This document shows, piece by piece, positions 17,601 to 25,390 of a stretch of DNA of 64,000 nt (position 1 is its first letter; every line of letters starts with the position of its first letter). Position numbers and translations under genes: made by a program. A model generated the notes under the pieces. The model was given only the letters and a program-made list of their open reading frames with translations. It did no database searches and was not told the DNA's origin. This DNA is from Bradyrhizobium sp. BTAi1 (GTDB lineage: Bacteria; Pseudomonadota; Alphaproteobacteria; Rhizobiales; Xanthobacteraceae), in assembly GCF_000015165.1 (NCBI RefSeq), contig NC_009485.1:5227501-5291500 (forward strand), given 5' to 3'.

Positions 17601-18122
17601 GTAGAGGTAGGGCATCAACGCCGACATGAAGGCATGGTCGGACTGATGCGGCACGGTCGAGGACTTGGCGCCGTGGTCGTCGCCGGCGAGGCACAGCACG
17701 CCACCGTTCTTGGCGGAGCCGGCGGCGTTGCCATGCCGGAACACGTCGCCGCAGCGGTCGACGCCCGGGCCCTTGCCGTACCAGATGCCGACCACGCCGT
17801 CATATTTGCCGCCGGGCGACAGATGCAGCTGCTGCGAGCCCCAGATCGCGGTGGCCGCGAGGTCCTCGTTCACACCCGGCTGGAACTTGATGTTGTACTG
17901 CTCGAGATGCTTGCGGGCCGAGAACAGCTGCTGATCGTAGCCGCCGAGCGGCGAGCCGCGATAACCGGAGATGAAGCCCGCAGTGTTGAGCCCGGCAGCG
18001 CGGTCGCGCCGGATCTGGGCCATCGGCAGCCGCACCAGGGCCTGGATGCCGGTCAGGAAAATATGGCCGGTATCAGCGGTGTATTTCTGGTCGAGATTGA
18101 TCTCGCTCTCGTTGATGCCCAT
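14631..18122 (-). CDS. Fused indolepyruvate ferredoxin oxidoreductase (alpha-beta in one chain)
   Basis: 1163 residues. It decarboxylates aryl pyruvates (indolepyruvate, phenylpyruvate) to acyl-CoAs with reduction of ferredoxin. The N-terminal half holds the pyrimidine- and TPP-binding regions (GDGTYFHSGS near 497, followed by the YNDAVAMTGGQ metal/TPP loop). Cysteine-rich segments CSGCPHN and CEGCGDC...C (around 640) can bind Fe-S clusters. The gamma-type domain starts near 730 with GVGGTGVLTIG. Archaeal enzymes split these parts into IorA and IorB; the single-chain form is known in proteobacteria. The ATG ending at 18122 is preceded by AAGAGGG. It is probably monocistronic. Confidence 0.9.
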   Translation of the reverse strand: MGINESEINLDQKYTADTGHIFLTGIQALVRLPMAQIRRDRAAGLNTAGFISGYRGSPLGGYDQQLFSARKHLEQYNIKFQPGVNEDLAATAIWGSQQLHLSPGGKYDGVVGIWYGKGPGVDRCGDVFRHGNAAGSAKNGGVLCLAGDDHGAKSSTVPHQSDHAFMSALMPYLYPSSIHEMIEMGLLGIAMSRYSGCWVGMKVITETVETTAEINLNDEMTPFVIPTDFEMPPGGLNLRWPDDRFDQDRRLQDYKGFAAIAFARANKVNRVTMDSPNARYGIMASGKSYEDIRQALRELGITEEVAAKIGLRLYKIGMPWPLEPEGVRQFAVGLEEIFIVEERREIVENQVKQELFNWRDDVRPRIVGKMDEHDKRFLPFATELSVASLATSLTERLLRLDLNPEIKAMLRAKADWFNGRDASQMQLVSPVARTPYFCSGCPHNTSTKVPEGSRALAGIGCHFMSLWMNRNTETFTHMGGEGVPWVGIAPFTNESHIFANLGDGTYFHSGSLAIRQAIASKANITYKILYNDAVAMTGGQRHDGDLSPQQITFQLHAEGIREIYLVSENPDAYPADSIAPGVKTAHRDELENVMKTLRQTKGASAIVFVQTCAAEKRRRRKRGTMEDPQRRVFINPAVCEGCGDCSVQSNCISVEPLETELGRKRVINQSSCNKDYSCVKGFCPSFVTIDGGKPRSRAPAELGDIGEMPEPLTKPSLDRPYNVAVGGVGGTGVLTIGALLGMAAHIEGKASMILDMSGLAQKGGAVLSHVRLSQNTADVTCSRIVTGTADLVIAADEVVAGAKETITLCDAERTHGVINSHLIPTADFVLNRDFNFQNRKVTSLLETALRKDSTFFDFTKPAEALLGDSIATNMMMMGYAYQKGLLPLSAEAIEKAIAINGVAVKMNTEAFRLGRLVVVNPERVAAMMTGQDETVPPKALDAMTLDEIIAHRMTYLTAYQNARLAKRYRKLVDQVRDAADKGGYGEALPRAVAINYAKLLAYKDEYEVARLFSDGTFEKQLHDAFEGDYKISFNLAPPIFNSGLDPQGRPKKKSYGPGMMKMFRLLAKLKSLRGTPLDIFGYSAERKMERDLIAGYEKDVATVLSLLSPANADIAAEFLSLPDKIRGYGPVKEKAVQDAKARYAQLAADLASPPPAPRQMAAE

Positions 18123-18439
18123 TCCGCCCTCTTGCCGTGCTTTATCAGGGTGCGCGGATGCCGCCGCCGGCGGAAGCGCGCGTTCTGCCAATCATTTATG
18201 TCGGCTTTTGCAGAATGCGCATTACAAATCTCGCGGACGCAGGGCAGCCAACCGAAATCGCAATTTCGTGGCGGGCGGTGCCACGGCTTTTGCGCTTTCT
18301 GTCGAAAACCACGGCCCGGACGAAATGGGATGATGCGCGCCATCGCTTTCCGGCCACCGGCGGACGGTTACCGAACCGTTTCAGCGCGGTGATTCCTGCG
18401 CCGCCCCGTTGTGCAACGCGAGATAATGGCTGCCGAGCC
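18123..18439. other. 317-base intergenic region upstream of the indolepyruvate oxidoreductase
   Basis: It carries the promoter region of the downstream oxidoreductase gene. Two inverted repeats are visible: GCGCGTTCTGC/GCAGAATGCGC (18176-18186 and 18208-18218) and CGAAAT/ATTTCG (18253-18258 and 18263-18268). No coding frame is supported. Confidence 0.5.
18176..18218. promoter_or_regulatory. Candidate operator for the indolepyruvate oxidoreductase gene
   Basis: The arms GCGCGTTCTGC and GCAGAATGCGC match as complements at 10 of 11 positions. Their centres lie about 32 bases apart, three helical turns, 55-95 bases upstream of the start codon. This is the geometry of two half-sites for a regulator such as an Lrp/AsnC protein, which is only a guess. 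Confidence 0.4.
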
Positions 18440-19084
18440 TCAGCGCTGCTCCTCGCCGGTGAAGACGAAGCGCGGCATGTTCCATTTGTAACGGATCGCG
18501 AGCAACCGAAACGCCAGCCCGAACGCAAAGCTCAGCGCCGTCAGGATGCCGCCTGCGAGTCCGAGGGAGAGCCCGCCCGCGTAAAGCAGGCCCGTCAGCA
18601 ACGACACGCTGGCATAGAGCTCCGCGCGAAACAGCAGCGGCACGTCGTTGCACAGGATGTCGCGCAGCACCCCGCCCGCGCAGCCCGTGATCATGCCGGC
18701 GACGATGACGATGCCGATCGGTACGTTCATCTGCCAGGCGATGTCGCAGCCGGCAATGGTGAAGACGACCAGGCCGATCGCGTCGAGGACAAGGAAGGCC
18801 ATCGTCAGCCGATGCACCAGACGCGCCATTGCGATGGTGACAAAGGGGGCCAACACGGTCAGCAGCAGCAACGACGGCCGCTCGACCCAGGCGAGCGGAT
18901 AATGTCCCAGTAATACGTCGCGCAAGGTGCCGCCGCCGAGCGCAGTGATCGCGCCGAGCAGGCAGACGCCCATCCAGTCCATGCTGCGACGACCGGCCGC
19001 CAGCGCCGCCGTCATCGCCTGTGCGGCCAGCGCCAGCCACGACAACAGATGCAGCACGCTATCGGCCGGCGGCAGGTTCCACAT
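18440..19084 (-). CDS. TRIC/UPF0126-family membrane protein
   Basis: 214 residues, about seven hydrophobic segments arranged as two similar halves. Each half carries the family motif: ALGGGTLRD in the first and GCAGGVLRD in the second. Bacterial members are trimeric cation channels or small amino-acid transporters of the inner membrane (Escherichia coli YicG is reported as a glycine transporter). The ATG ending at 19084 has TTGGAGC about 7 bases upstream, favoured over a start 11 codons earlier. A divergent small membrane protein gene lies upstream. Confidence 0.88.
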   Translation of the reverse strand: MWNLPPADSVLHLLSWLALAAQAMTAALAAGRRSMDWMGVCLLGAITALGGGTLRDVLLGHYPLAWVERPSLLLLTVLAPFVTIAMARLVHRLTMAFLVLDAIGLVVFTIAGCDIAWQMNVPIGIVIVAGMITGCAGGVLRDILCNDVPLLFRAELYASVSLLTGLLYAGGLSLGLAGGILTALSFAFGLAFRLLAIRYKWNMPRFVFTGEEQR

Positions 19085-19225
19085 CGACAAGCTCCAAGAA
19101 TCGCAAAGCGCGCGCAAGGAACCTTAGCGCGCAGCATGCGGCAGGCCAGCACGGGTTTTCGCAAGGTTTCGCGGAACGGACCCGGGGAGCCGCTGGTTGT
19201 CGAGGCACATCAAGAGGAGGATCAC

Positions 19226-19660
19226 ATGGCCAATGAACGGCTACCGAATGAGCGTTATCCTGATGGCATGAATCGCCCGGACATGGCGGGCCGGCCCGCC
19301 GGAGCGGATCTGCCTGGAGCCGATATCACCGGCGCCGGCGTGACGGGTCCGGAGTATGAGCGTGCAGCGCGCATGGACAGCCGGCTGCAGCCGGATCCTG
19401 AACTGACCGAAGGCCGGTCGTCGACCGGCCGCATCGCGGCCTATGCCCTGGGCATCGCCATCCTGCTCGGCGCCGTGTTCTATGGCCTGAACAACATGTC
19501 AATGCGTAACGACCAGGCGAGCACCGCGCCGGCATCCCAATCGGCCTCGACCAGCAATGGCGGTGCCTCGAACAGTTCGCCGGGCGTCACGACCGGCGCA
19601 GCGGGTGACCGGACGACTCCGCCGCCAGCGCCGGCCGGCCAGACCAACAGCGGCAAGTAA
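19226..19660 (+). CDS. Small single-pass membrane protein, unknown
   Basis: 144 residues from the ATG at 19226, which has a strong AGAGGAGG site 5 bases upstream. Three parts are visible: a polar N-terminal half rich in Gly, Pro and Arg (about 1-72), one transmembrane helix (about 75-92, AAYALGIAILLGAVFYGL), and a Ser/Thr/Pro/Gly-rich low-complexity tail. No known domain is recognised. The topology is probably N-in with the tail in the periplasm. Confidence 0.75.
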   Translation: MANERLPNERYPDGMNRPDMAGRPAGADLPGADITGAGVTGPEYERAARMDSRLQPDPELTEGRSSTGRIAAYALGIAILLGAVFYGLNNMSMRNDQASTAPASQSASTSNGGASNSSPGVTTGAAGDRTTPPPAPAGQTNSGK

Positions 19661-19692
19661 TCTCGCGGGCGGCCCTTAGCCGCCGGCCAACT

Positions 19693-19728
19693 GGGCGACG
19701 GGTGTCAAGCCACCCGCCGCCCTCTTTT
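19693..19728 (+). terminator. Rho-independent terminator after the small membrane protein gene
   Basis: GGGCGACGGGTG pairs with CACCCGCCGCCC (one base bulged or mismatched) around a TCAAGC loop, followed by TCTTTT. Confidence 0.65.
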
Positions 19729-19866
19729 CCATGTCATCCCGTTCGGCAAGTTCCTTCCGATCCGAACCAACTAAAAGAACAGCTAGCAAGGATGAGGTGG
19801 AACGATCGGCAGCCACACCGATTGGCTCTGCGTCACCAGACTGGATTTGAACCGAGGAGGCATGTG

Positions 19867-20178
19867 ATGAAGGCTCTCGCTCTCGCCGCCGCAGCAGGCA
19901 CGCTCGTGATGACCGCCGCGTCCGCTGCTCCCGTCACTCCCGACGTTTCGATGCTTCCGCACAGGGAGATCCACAACGTCCGGATGATCTGCAATGAGGA
20001 CGGCCGTTGCTGGCGCGAACGTCGCGAACGCCGCGTCATCATTCAGGACGAGGACCGCGATTCCTACGGCTATGCACCGCGCGAACGCTATATCGAGCGG
20101 CGCAGCTATGAGGACCGCGGCGGCATCGGCATTCGCGCCCCCGGCGTGAGCGTCGGTATCGGAACGGACCGCTATTAG
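19867..20178 (+). CDS. Small exported Arg/Tyr-rich protein
   Basis: 103 residues from the ATG at 19867, with GAGGAGG 6 bases upstream. Residues 1-20 are a signal peptide (ALALAAAAGTLVMTAASA). The mature protein has two Cys residues (MICNEDGRCW), probably a disulfide, then a strongly charged region (RERRERRVIIQDEDRDSYG) and a Gly-rich tail. This resembles small periplasmic proteins common in rhizobia. No function is assigned. Confidence 0.78.
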   Translation: MKALALAAAAGTLVMTAASAAPVTPDVSMLPHREIHNVRMICNEDGRCWRERRERRVIIQDEDRDSYGYAPRERYIERRSYEDRGGIGIRAPGVSVGIGTDRY

Positions 20179-20206
20179 CACAACGCCACTACGCGACGAA
20201 CGGCAG

Positions 20207-20241
20207 ACAGCGGGCGATGCTTCGCCCGCTGTCGTCGTTTT
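20207..20241. terminator. Terminator between convergent genes
   Basis: ACAGCGGGCGA (20207-20217) and TCGCCCGCTGT (20222-20232) form a perfect 11-base stem with a 4-base loop, followed on the plus strand by CGTCGTTTTGG. It terminates the exported-protein gene and lies 3 bases from the stop of the convergent PEP-mutase-family gene. Confidence 0.8.
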
Positions 20242-20243
20242 GG

Positions 20244-21059
20244 TCACGCCTTGAACATCGCGTCGAGATCACCCGTGTAGCGGTCGGCGAGCACAGCGAA
20301 GCTGCCCTGCTCCGCCATGTCCTTCGCGGCGCGCATCACGCCTGCCCAGGCCATCCGCGCGAGAGCGCCGCCGATGCTGATGCGGCGAACACCGAGCGCC
20401 TCGGCCTGCTGGAGGCTGAATGCGCCTCCACCGTTCAACAGATTGATCGGCTTCGGGCCCACCGCCTTCACGATCTCAGCAACGTCCTCAGGCGTAGTGA
20501 TCCCGGGCGCATAGAGGCAATCGGCGCCGGCCTCCGCATAGGCGCAGAGACGGTCGATGACCAGCGCAAGATCCTTGCGTCCCCACAGATAGGCCTCGCA
20601 GCGCCCCGTCAGCAGCACGTCAGCGCCGGTCGCATCGATGGCCTGCCGCGCCGCACGGATTCGCTCCACCGCGAGGGCGCGCTCATACAGCGGATGCGAC
20701 GCATCGCCCGTCGAATCCTCGATGGAGAGTCCCGCAATCCCGGTCGCCACCGCGCGCGTCACATTCGCCGCGACGCCGTCCGGCGCGTCGGCGAAGCCGC
20801 CTTCGAAATCGGCGTTCACGGGAATGTCGACGGCGGCGCTGAGCGAGGTGAGATGCGCGAGCATCTCCTCCAGTTCGACGCCCGTATCCGGCTTGCCGAT
20901 AGACCATGCGAAGCCGGCGCTGGTCGAGGCGATCGCCTGGAAGCCGAGCTGCTGCAGCATCTTCGCCGTCCCGATGTCGAACGGGTTCGGCAGCATGAAG
21001 CAGCCCGCCTGATGCAGCCTGCGAAACGCCGCGCGCTTGTCTGCCGTGGTCACCGCCAT
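20244..21059 (-). CDS. Isocitrate lyase/PEP mutase superfamily enzyme
   Basis: 271 residues, a PEP-mutase-type TIM barrel. Metal ligands and catalytic loops are visible: NADFEGGF with Asp84 and Glu86, SIEDSTG, and GRCEAYLWG. Members with this pattern include oxaloacetate decarboxylases, carboxyvinyl-carboxyphosphonate phosphorylmutase-like and methylisocitrate-lyase-like enzymes. The KKCGH motif of true isocitrate lyases is absent, so the reaction is undecided. The ATG ending at 21059 is preceded by GGGAGGA. It is 43 bases downstream of the NIPSNAP gene on the same strand and probably cotranscribed with it. Confidence 0.83.
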   Translation of the reverse strand: MAVTTADKRAAFRRLHQAGCFMLPNPFDIGTAKMLQQLGFQAIASTSAGFAWSIGKPDTGVELEEMLAHLTSLSAAVDIPVNADFEGGFADAPDGVAANVTRAVATGIAGLSIEDSTGDASHPLYERALAVERIRAARQAIDATGADVLLTGRCEAYLWGRKDLALVIDRLCAYAEAGADCLYAPGITTPEDVAEIVKAVGPKPINLLNGGGAFSLQQAEALGVRRISIGGALARMAWAGVMRAAKDMAEQGSFAVLADRYTGDLDAMFKA

Positions 21060-21102
21060 GTCGTCCTCCCTGCGTCGTCGTTGCCCCAGGATAATACCGC
21101 AC

Positions 21103-21417
21103 TCATGGCACTGCCACGACATTGCGCAGAAATGTTCGTTCTTCGCCCAGAATGAGCTTGTGCTCCTCAGCCAGCGCGAAATTCGCCCGGCCCTCGGCAT
21201 CGCCGCGAAGCGCTGTCCGGTAGCGCTCGTAAGCTGCGAGGCTGTCGAAGGAAATCAGCCCGTAGGCGATGTTGTTGGTGCCTTCATGCGGCATGAAATA
21301 GCCGATCAGATCGCCGCCGCAGCGCGGGATGATCGACAGCCACTGCTTTGCGTAGATTTCGAAGACATCGCGCTTGAACGGGTCGATGCGATAGCGGATG
21401 AAGACGGTGATGGACAT
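21103..21417 (-). CDS. NIPSNAP-family protein
   Basis: 104 residues, one ferredoxin-like alpha/beta barrel domain. It starts [26 protein letters not shown] and contains [16 protein letters not shown] and [18 protein letters not shown], which are typical NIPSNAP features. Bacterial members are uncharacterised dimers. The ATG ending at 21417 has GAGGT upstream. The gene is divergent from an ArsR-type regulator, with a palindrome between them, so that regulator probably controls it. Confidence 0.85.
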   Translation of the reverse strand: MSITVFIRYRIDPFKRDVFEIYAKQWLSIIPRCGGDLIGYFMPHEGTNNIAYGLISFDSLAAYERYRTALRGDAEGRANFALAEEHKLILGEERTFLRNVVAVP

Positions 21418-21468
21418 GACAACCTCGGGTGTGTTCTGCGGCATCGACACTATCTGCTTGCCCGACGA

Positions 21469-21488
21469 CGATGCTTCGGTTAGCATCG
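21469..21488. promoter_or_regulatory. Candidate ArsR operator between divergent genes
   Basis: CGATGCT and AGCATCG are a perfect 7-base inverted repeat with a 6-base centre. The repeat ends 4 bases before the regulator's ATG, where a bound repressor would block its own transcription and that of the divergent NIPSNAP gene. Confidence 0.6.
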
Positions 21489-21492
21489 AACT

Positions 21493-22191
21493 ATGAAATC
21501 AGGACCTGACATCGCGATGGTGGCTGCGCTGGTCGGCGACCCCGCCCGCGCCAACATGCTGACCGCCCTGCTGTCGGGTCGCGCCCTGACCGCGACCGAG
21601 CTCGCGCAGGAAGCCGGCGTCACGCCGCAGACCGCGAGCTCGCACCTCGCCAAGCTCGAGAGCGGCGGCCTGATCGAGCCTGAGAAGCAGGGCCGCCACC
21701 GCTACTACCGGCTTGCCGACCTTGACGTCGCCGACGTGCTGGAGAAGCTGGCCGGACTTGCCGCGCGCGCCGGTCACATGCGGGTGCGCACCGGACCGAA
21801 GGAGCCGGAGCTGCGCCGCGCCCGCATCTGCTACGACCATCTCGCGGGCGACCTCGGCGTGCAGATGCTCGAAAGCATGGTCAGCCAGAAGCTGGTGCGA
21901 CGGCGCAAGCAGGAGATCGTCCTGACCGAGGACGGAGAGCAATTCCTGACGCGCCATTTGCGGATCTCCCCGGAGATGCTGGCGCACCCGCGCCGGCCGG
22001 TCTGCAAGGCCTGCCTCGACTGGAGCGCAAGGCGGCATCATCTGGCCGGAACGCTCGGTGCGGCGCTGATGAAGCGCTTCACCGAGTTGAAATGGGCGGC
22101 GCGCGATCCGACGCCGGGCAGCCGGGTGGTGAATTTCAGCCGCGCCGGCGAAAAGCATTTCGCGGCGCTGTTCGGGCCGACCGGCGACTGA
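21493..22191 (+). CDS. ArsR-type winged-helix transcriptional regulator
   Basis: 232 residues. The N-terminal winged helix (about 8-95) has the helix-turn-helix [25 protein letters not shown] and wing [10 protein letters not shown]. The C-terminal half, which is longer than in classical ArsR proteins, has [11 protein letters not shown] and [17 protein letters not shown] motifs common in large ArsR-like regulators of catabolic or antibiotic-monooxygenase genes. No clear ribosome binding site precedes the ATG, so the mRNA may be nearly leaderless. It is divergent from NIPSNAP and likely represses it and itself. Confidence 0.88.
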   Translation: MKSGPDIAMVAALVGDPARANMLTALLSGRALTATELAQEAGVTPQTASSHLAKLESGGLIEPEKQGRHRYYRLADLDVADVLEKLAGLAARAGHMRVRTGPKEPELRRARICYDHLAGDLGVQMLESMVSQKLVRRRKQEIVLTEDGEQFLTRHLRISPEMLAHPRRPVCKACLDWSARRHHLAGTLGAALMKRFTELKWAARDPTPGSRVVNFSRAGEKHFAALFGPTGD

Positions 22192-22300
22192 CGATCACGC
22201 GCTGTTTATCGCCAGCGGCCCGCGACGACTTGCGCCTGGCGCGAACGCGGGCCACCGCGGAGTGGCTGATCATGCCGTCGCCATCCGTCCTGGAGTCCCC

Positions 22301-23305
22301 ATGTCCCGTTTCGCCGTCGCGCTCTGCGCTGCCCTGCTCGCCTTCTTGCCTGCCATCGCTCCGGCTGCGGAAGGCCCGCGCGAGCCCTATGGCATCAATC
22401 TCGAAGGGTTCCCCTATCCCTTTCCCGTCAACCTGCTGCCGCTGGTCAATGACGGTGAGCAATTGCGCATGGCCTATATGGATGTCGCCCCCGCGCAGCC
22501 GAACGGGCGCACCGCGCTGCTGCTGCACGGTCGCAATTTTCCGTCGAGCTATTGGGCCCCGGTGATCAAGACGCTGACCGAGCAGGGCTTCCGGGTCGTT
22601 GTGCCCGACCAGGTCGGGTTCGGGAAATCAACCAAACCATCCGGCGAGCTGCATTTCGACACGCTGGCGCGCAACACGGTGGCCCTGCTCGATCATCTCG
22701 GCATCGCCAAGGTGGATATCGTGGCGCATTCGATGGGCGGAATGCTGGCGGTGCGCATCGCACGCGCCTTTCCCGACCGGGTCGCGCATCTCGTGCTCAC
22801 GGCGCCGATCGGGCTTGAAGACTACCGCCTCTACGTGCCGCCGATCGCGTCAGAGAAGATCATGGAGACCGAGGACCGCCTCACCGCCGAAGGCTATCGC
22901 AAGCAGTTGGAGAGCAACTATGCGCTGAAACTTTCGCCCGAGCAGGTCACGCCCTTCATCGACGCCCGCTTCAACCTCAAGGGCAGCGCCGACTATCCGC
23001 GCTGGCTGAAGAGCTTTGTCAGCTCCTATCAGATGATCTACCGCGAGCCCGTCGTGCACGAGATCCCGCTGATCGGACAGCCGACTCTTTTCATCATGGG
23101 GGCCGACGATCACAACGCGCCGGGTCGGCCGAACGCGCCGGAAAATCTGCGCGCCCAGATGGGCCAGAACGCCGAATTGGCGAAGAGCCTGGCGGGCCGG
23201 ATGCGCGATGCACGCGCCGAGGTGATCGCCAATGCAGGCCACCTCGTGTTTCTGGATGCGTCGGACAAATACGATACGCTGCTCAAGGACTTCCTGAGCC
23301 GATAG
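22301..23305 (+). CDS. Exported alpha/beta hydrolase
   Basis: 334 residues. Signal peptide 1-23 (ALCAALLAFLPAIAPAAE). Core motifs: LLLHGRNFPSSYW (oxyanion region), PDQVGFGKS, nucleophile elbow AHSMGG with Ser144, ADDHNAPGR as the acid region, and ANAGHLVFLD with the catalytic His. It resembles periplasmic or secreted esterases and C-C bond hydrolases. The ATG at 22301 is preferred because GGAG lies 5 bases upstream and the signal peptide begins there. It lies 109 bases after the ArsR gene. Confidence 0.85.
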   Translation: MSRFAVALCAALLAFLPAIAPAAEGPREPYGINLEGFPYPFPVNLLPLVNDGEQLRMAYMDVAPAQPNGRTALLLHGRNFPSSYWAPVIKTLTEQGFRVVVPDQVGFGKSTKPSGELHFDTLARNTVALLDHLGIAKVDIVAHSMGGMLAVRIARAFPDRVAHLVLTAPIGLEDYRLYVPPIASEKIMETEDRLTAEGYRKQLESNYALKLSPEQVTPFIDARFNLKGSADYPRWLKSFVSSYQMIYREPVVHEIPLIGQPTLFIMGADDHNAPGRPNAPENLRAQMGQNAELAKSLAGRMRDARAEVIANAGHLVFLDASDKYDTLLKDFLSR

Positions 23306-23367
23306 CGGGCAGCTGCTGCAGATCACCTCCCCGGAGCGCTTGTCGGCTGCGCGGCCCTCCGCGCCGC

Positions 23368-23682
23368 TCAGGCGGGGACCGTCTGCGCCAGCACGAAGCT
23401 CTCGCGCGTCCTTGTGACGTCCGGCCAATCGCGGTTGAAATCCGCGATCAGCCGCTGCATCTCCGCGCCGCTCACGGCGCGCTCCATCGCGGCGACATCG
23501 TCGAACTGATACATCGCCTGGTGCACCGCCGGATCGGACAGGCTCCAGACCCGCCACGCCTTGGCGACGCCGAAGCTCCTGATCGCATCGGGCAGATGCA
23601 CGTCGCGATACCAGCGATCGAACTCATCGCGCTTGGCAGGATCTGGCACGGTGGCGCGGACGACGAAGATGGCGGAGGGCAT
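23368..23682 (-). CDS. EthD-family small protein
   Basis: 104 residues, a ferredoxin-like dimeric alpha-beta barrel. FDRWYRDVHLPDAIRSFG is the recognisable EthD pattern (YxxxHxPl), with ERAVSGAEMQRLIADFNRDW as the second helix. EthD-like proteins assist degradation of ethers or act in polyketide and aromatic pathways. The ATG ending at 23682 follows AGAGGAAACA. It converges with the exported hydrolase gene. Confidence 0.82.
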   Translation of the reverse strand: MPSAIFVVRATVPDPAKRDEFDRWYRDVHLPDAIRSFGVAKAWRVWSLSDPAVHQAMYQFDDVAAMERAVSGAEMQRLIADFNRDWPDVTRTRESFVLAQTVPA

Positions 23683-23742
23683 TGTTTCCTCTGGATATGA
23701 TATGATTGGTGCTGTCGCCGAAGCCTGGCCGCAATCAGCTGC

Positions 23743-24462
23743 TCAACGAAACCCTGCGGCCAGCGAGACCACCTGACCATCGAGCCCGTTGAAGCCGTGA
23801 TGCCCCCGGGCCTGGCACGGATCGCCCTCTTCCGCACCGCCCGACAACCATTTCGCCCGGGCGCGGCCGCCGGACCATTTGATGAAGGGATCGACACCGG
23901 CCGGCAAGGTGACCTTGCAGCCGTCGCTGGTGTGGTGGATGACAAGCGTACGCGGCAGCGCCGATGGCGAGCCGAGGATCGACATCACATTCGATGAGCT
24001 GCCCGATTCCGGGCTGAGAAAGCCGGAGGTCAGCACCAGCGCATCCGGCCGGGCGCCGCGGGCGATCCCCTCCGCCGCGCGCAAGGTGCCGCGGCTGGTG
24101 CCGATCACCGTCACCGGTCGTTTGATCGCGGCCATGTAGTCGACGGCGGCCTTGAGATCCGTGTTGGCGTCCGCAACCATGACGGCGAGTCCGCGCGCCG
24201 CATAGGCGTTGCGCGTGCGTACCAGCTGATTGCCGAGCAGGCCATGAATGTCGCCGCGATCACCGACATTGATGGCGCCGTCGCCGCCGGGCAGCAGGAT
24301 GACGCTGGCGCGCACCGCCTTCGGCCTGATCAGCGCCACGCGCGAGCCGCCGATCGTCACAGTCTCGTCGGCGCGCGCCGCCGCGCCGACTGCCAGCGAC
24401 ACCGTCAGCGCCAGACAGATACGCACGATCACACGACACGGCTGGCTTGTCAGCCTGACCAT
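23743..24462 (-). CDS. Exported alpha/beta-hydrolase-like protein
   Basis: 239 residues with a signal peptide at about 1-31 (cleavage after AAARA). LLPGGDGAI suggests an oxyanion region, and GTSRG carries Ser123 at the nucleophile elbow; Ser-Arg replaces the usual His or Tyr after the first Gly. The C-terminal CQARGHHGFNGLDG could hold the catalytic His, and two Cys residues (SDGCKV, GDPCQ) may form a disulfide. It is shorter than typical hydrolases. Upstream GGAGGGAGG supports the ATG ending at 24462. Confidence 0.78.
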   Translation of the reverse strand: MVRLTSQPCRVIVRICLALTVSLAVGAAARADETVTIGGSRVALIRPKAVRASVILLPGGDGAINVGDRGDIHGLLGNQLVRTRNAYAARGLAVMVADANTDLKAAVDYMAAIKRPVTVIGTSRGTLRAAEGIARGARPDALVLTSGFLSPESGSSSNVMSILGSPSALPRTLVIHHTSDGCKVTLPAGVDPFIKWSGGRARAKWLSGGAEEGDPCQARGHHGFNGLDGQVVSLAAGFR

Positions 24463-24501
24463 CGCAGCCTCCCTCCGACTCGCGCGGATGGAAAGAGACT
24501 A

Positions 24502-24545
24502 GCAGAAAACAACGAGGCCCGGAGTGCCTAGGAGTCCGGGCCTCG
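24502..24545 (-). terminator. Rho-independent terminator for the gene at 24637-25107
   Basis: Read on the minus strand, CGAGGCCCGGA and TCCGGGCCTCG form a perfect 11-base stem with an 11-base loop, followed by TTGTTTTC. Confidence 0.75.
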
Positions 24546-24636
24546 TCACCTCGCGACCTCGCGCGAGCGAAGCCGGTCGGTATTCGTTGGAAGCTATTGC
24601 GCCATCACCTGCCCTGCCTTGAGCTAGCTCAAGACG

Positions 24637-25107
24637 TCAGTAACAGCGGGTGATCGTGACGCTGTGATCGCCGCCGTGCCGTCCCGGCACGGTCACGGTC
24701 TGCATCGGGCAGCTCGATACATAAGGGCGATCGGACGGCACGACATTCGGCGGGTAGCGGTGCGCCCAATCCCACGGGACGTCGTAGGTATAAGTGTAAC
24801 GCACGTCGGCCGATGTGTGCTCGGGGATCTGCTGCGGTGCCGGCCCGCCATCACCGCCATAGGCGAAGGCGCCGGCCGCCGGCAGATAGGCGCGGTAGCC
24901 GCGAGGGTGATGATGACGGATCGCGGGCCCGGGGCCCGGCGCCGGCGGGGTGACCTGGCTCGGCGCAGCGGGGGGCGCGGCAGTCGGCGCGGCCACAGCA
25001 GCGCCGGAACGGGCCGATGCGGCCTCGGAGGAGAACATCAGCGCGGCCGCGCAAGCACCGAGGAAAAGAACTCTCATCTTCCGAAACGCCGATGTTCTAT
25101 CAGCCAT
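24637..25107 (-). CDS. Exported proline/alanine-rich protein, unknown
   Basis: 156 residues from the ATG ending at 25107; an ATG at codon 11 (MRVLFLGACAA) may be the true start because the hydrophobic signal segment begins there. After the signal peptide comes an Ala/Pro repeat region (AAPTAAPPAAPSQVTPPAPG), then a structured tail with YTYTYDVPWDWAHRYPP and two Cys residues (SSCPMQ, ITRCY at the very C-terminus). It resembles rhizobial small periplasmic proteins. No named domain. Confidence 0.7.
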   Translation of the reverse strand: MADRTSAFRKMRVLFLGACAAALMFSSEAASARSGAAVAAPTAAPPAAPSQVTPPAPGPGPAIRHHHPRGYRAYLPAAGAFAYGGDGGPAPQQIPEHTSADVRYTYTYDVPWDWAHRYPPNVVPSDRPYVSSCPMQTVTVPGRHGGDHSVTITRCY

Positions 25108-25324
25108 GATACGCAAACCCTACTCTTCTGACCCACCAGCGATCCGCCAAGGCTCGTCGCCCAGGCTGGCCAGCAAGCTAGGCCAGCGGCCCAGTTCCCG
25201 CAAACCCATCGTTAAAGCTTAGTTAAGCCGCAAGCTTAACGCCAGGGCCGCCAGAGGCGCCAGATTGCCGCGTCGCCCCGCTGGCGGCGCGTCGCGATCG
25301 CCGAGCGTGTCAAAAACCAGGCCG

Positions 25325-25370
25325 TCAAAACAGAGGGCGGCCCAGCCGGGACGCCGGCGAGCCGCCCTCT
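25325..25370 (-). terminator. Rho-independent terminator after the acyl-CoA carboxylase gene
   Basis: On the minus strand, AGAGGGCGGC and GCCGCCCTCT form a perfect 10-base stem around a GC-rich loop, followed by TGTTTTGACGG. It begins 20 bases after the stop codon at 25391. Confidence 0.7.
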
Positions 25371-25390
25371 CCATCATCTCCGACCAGCGC

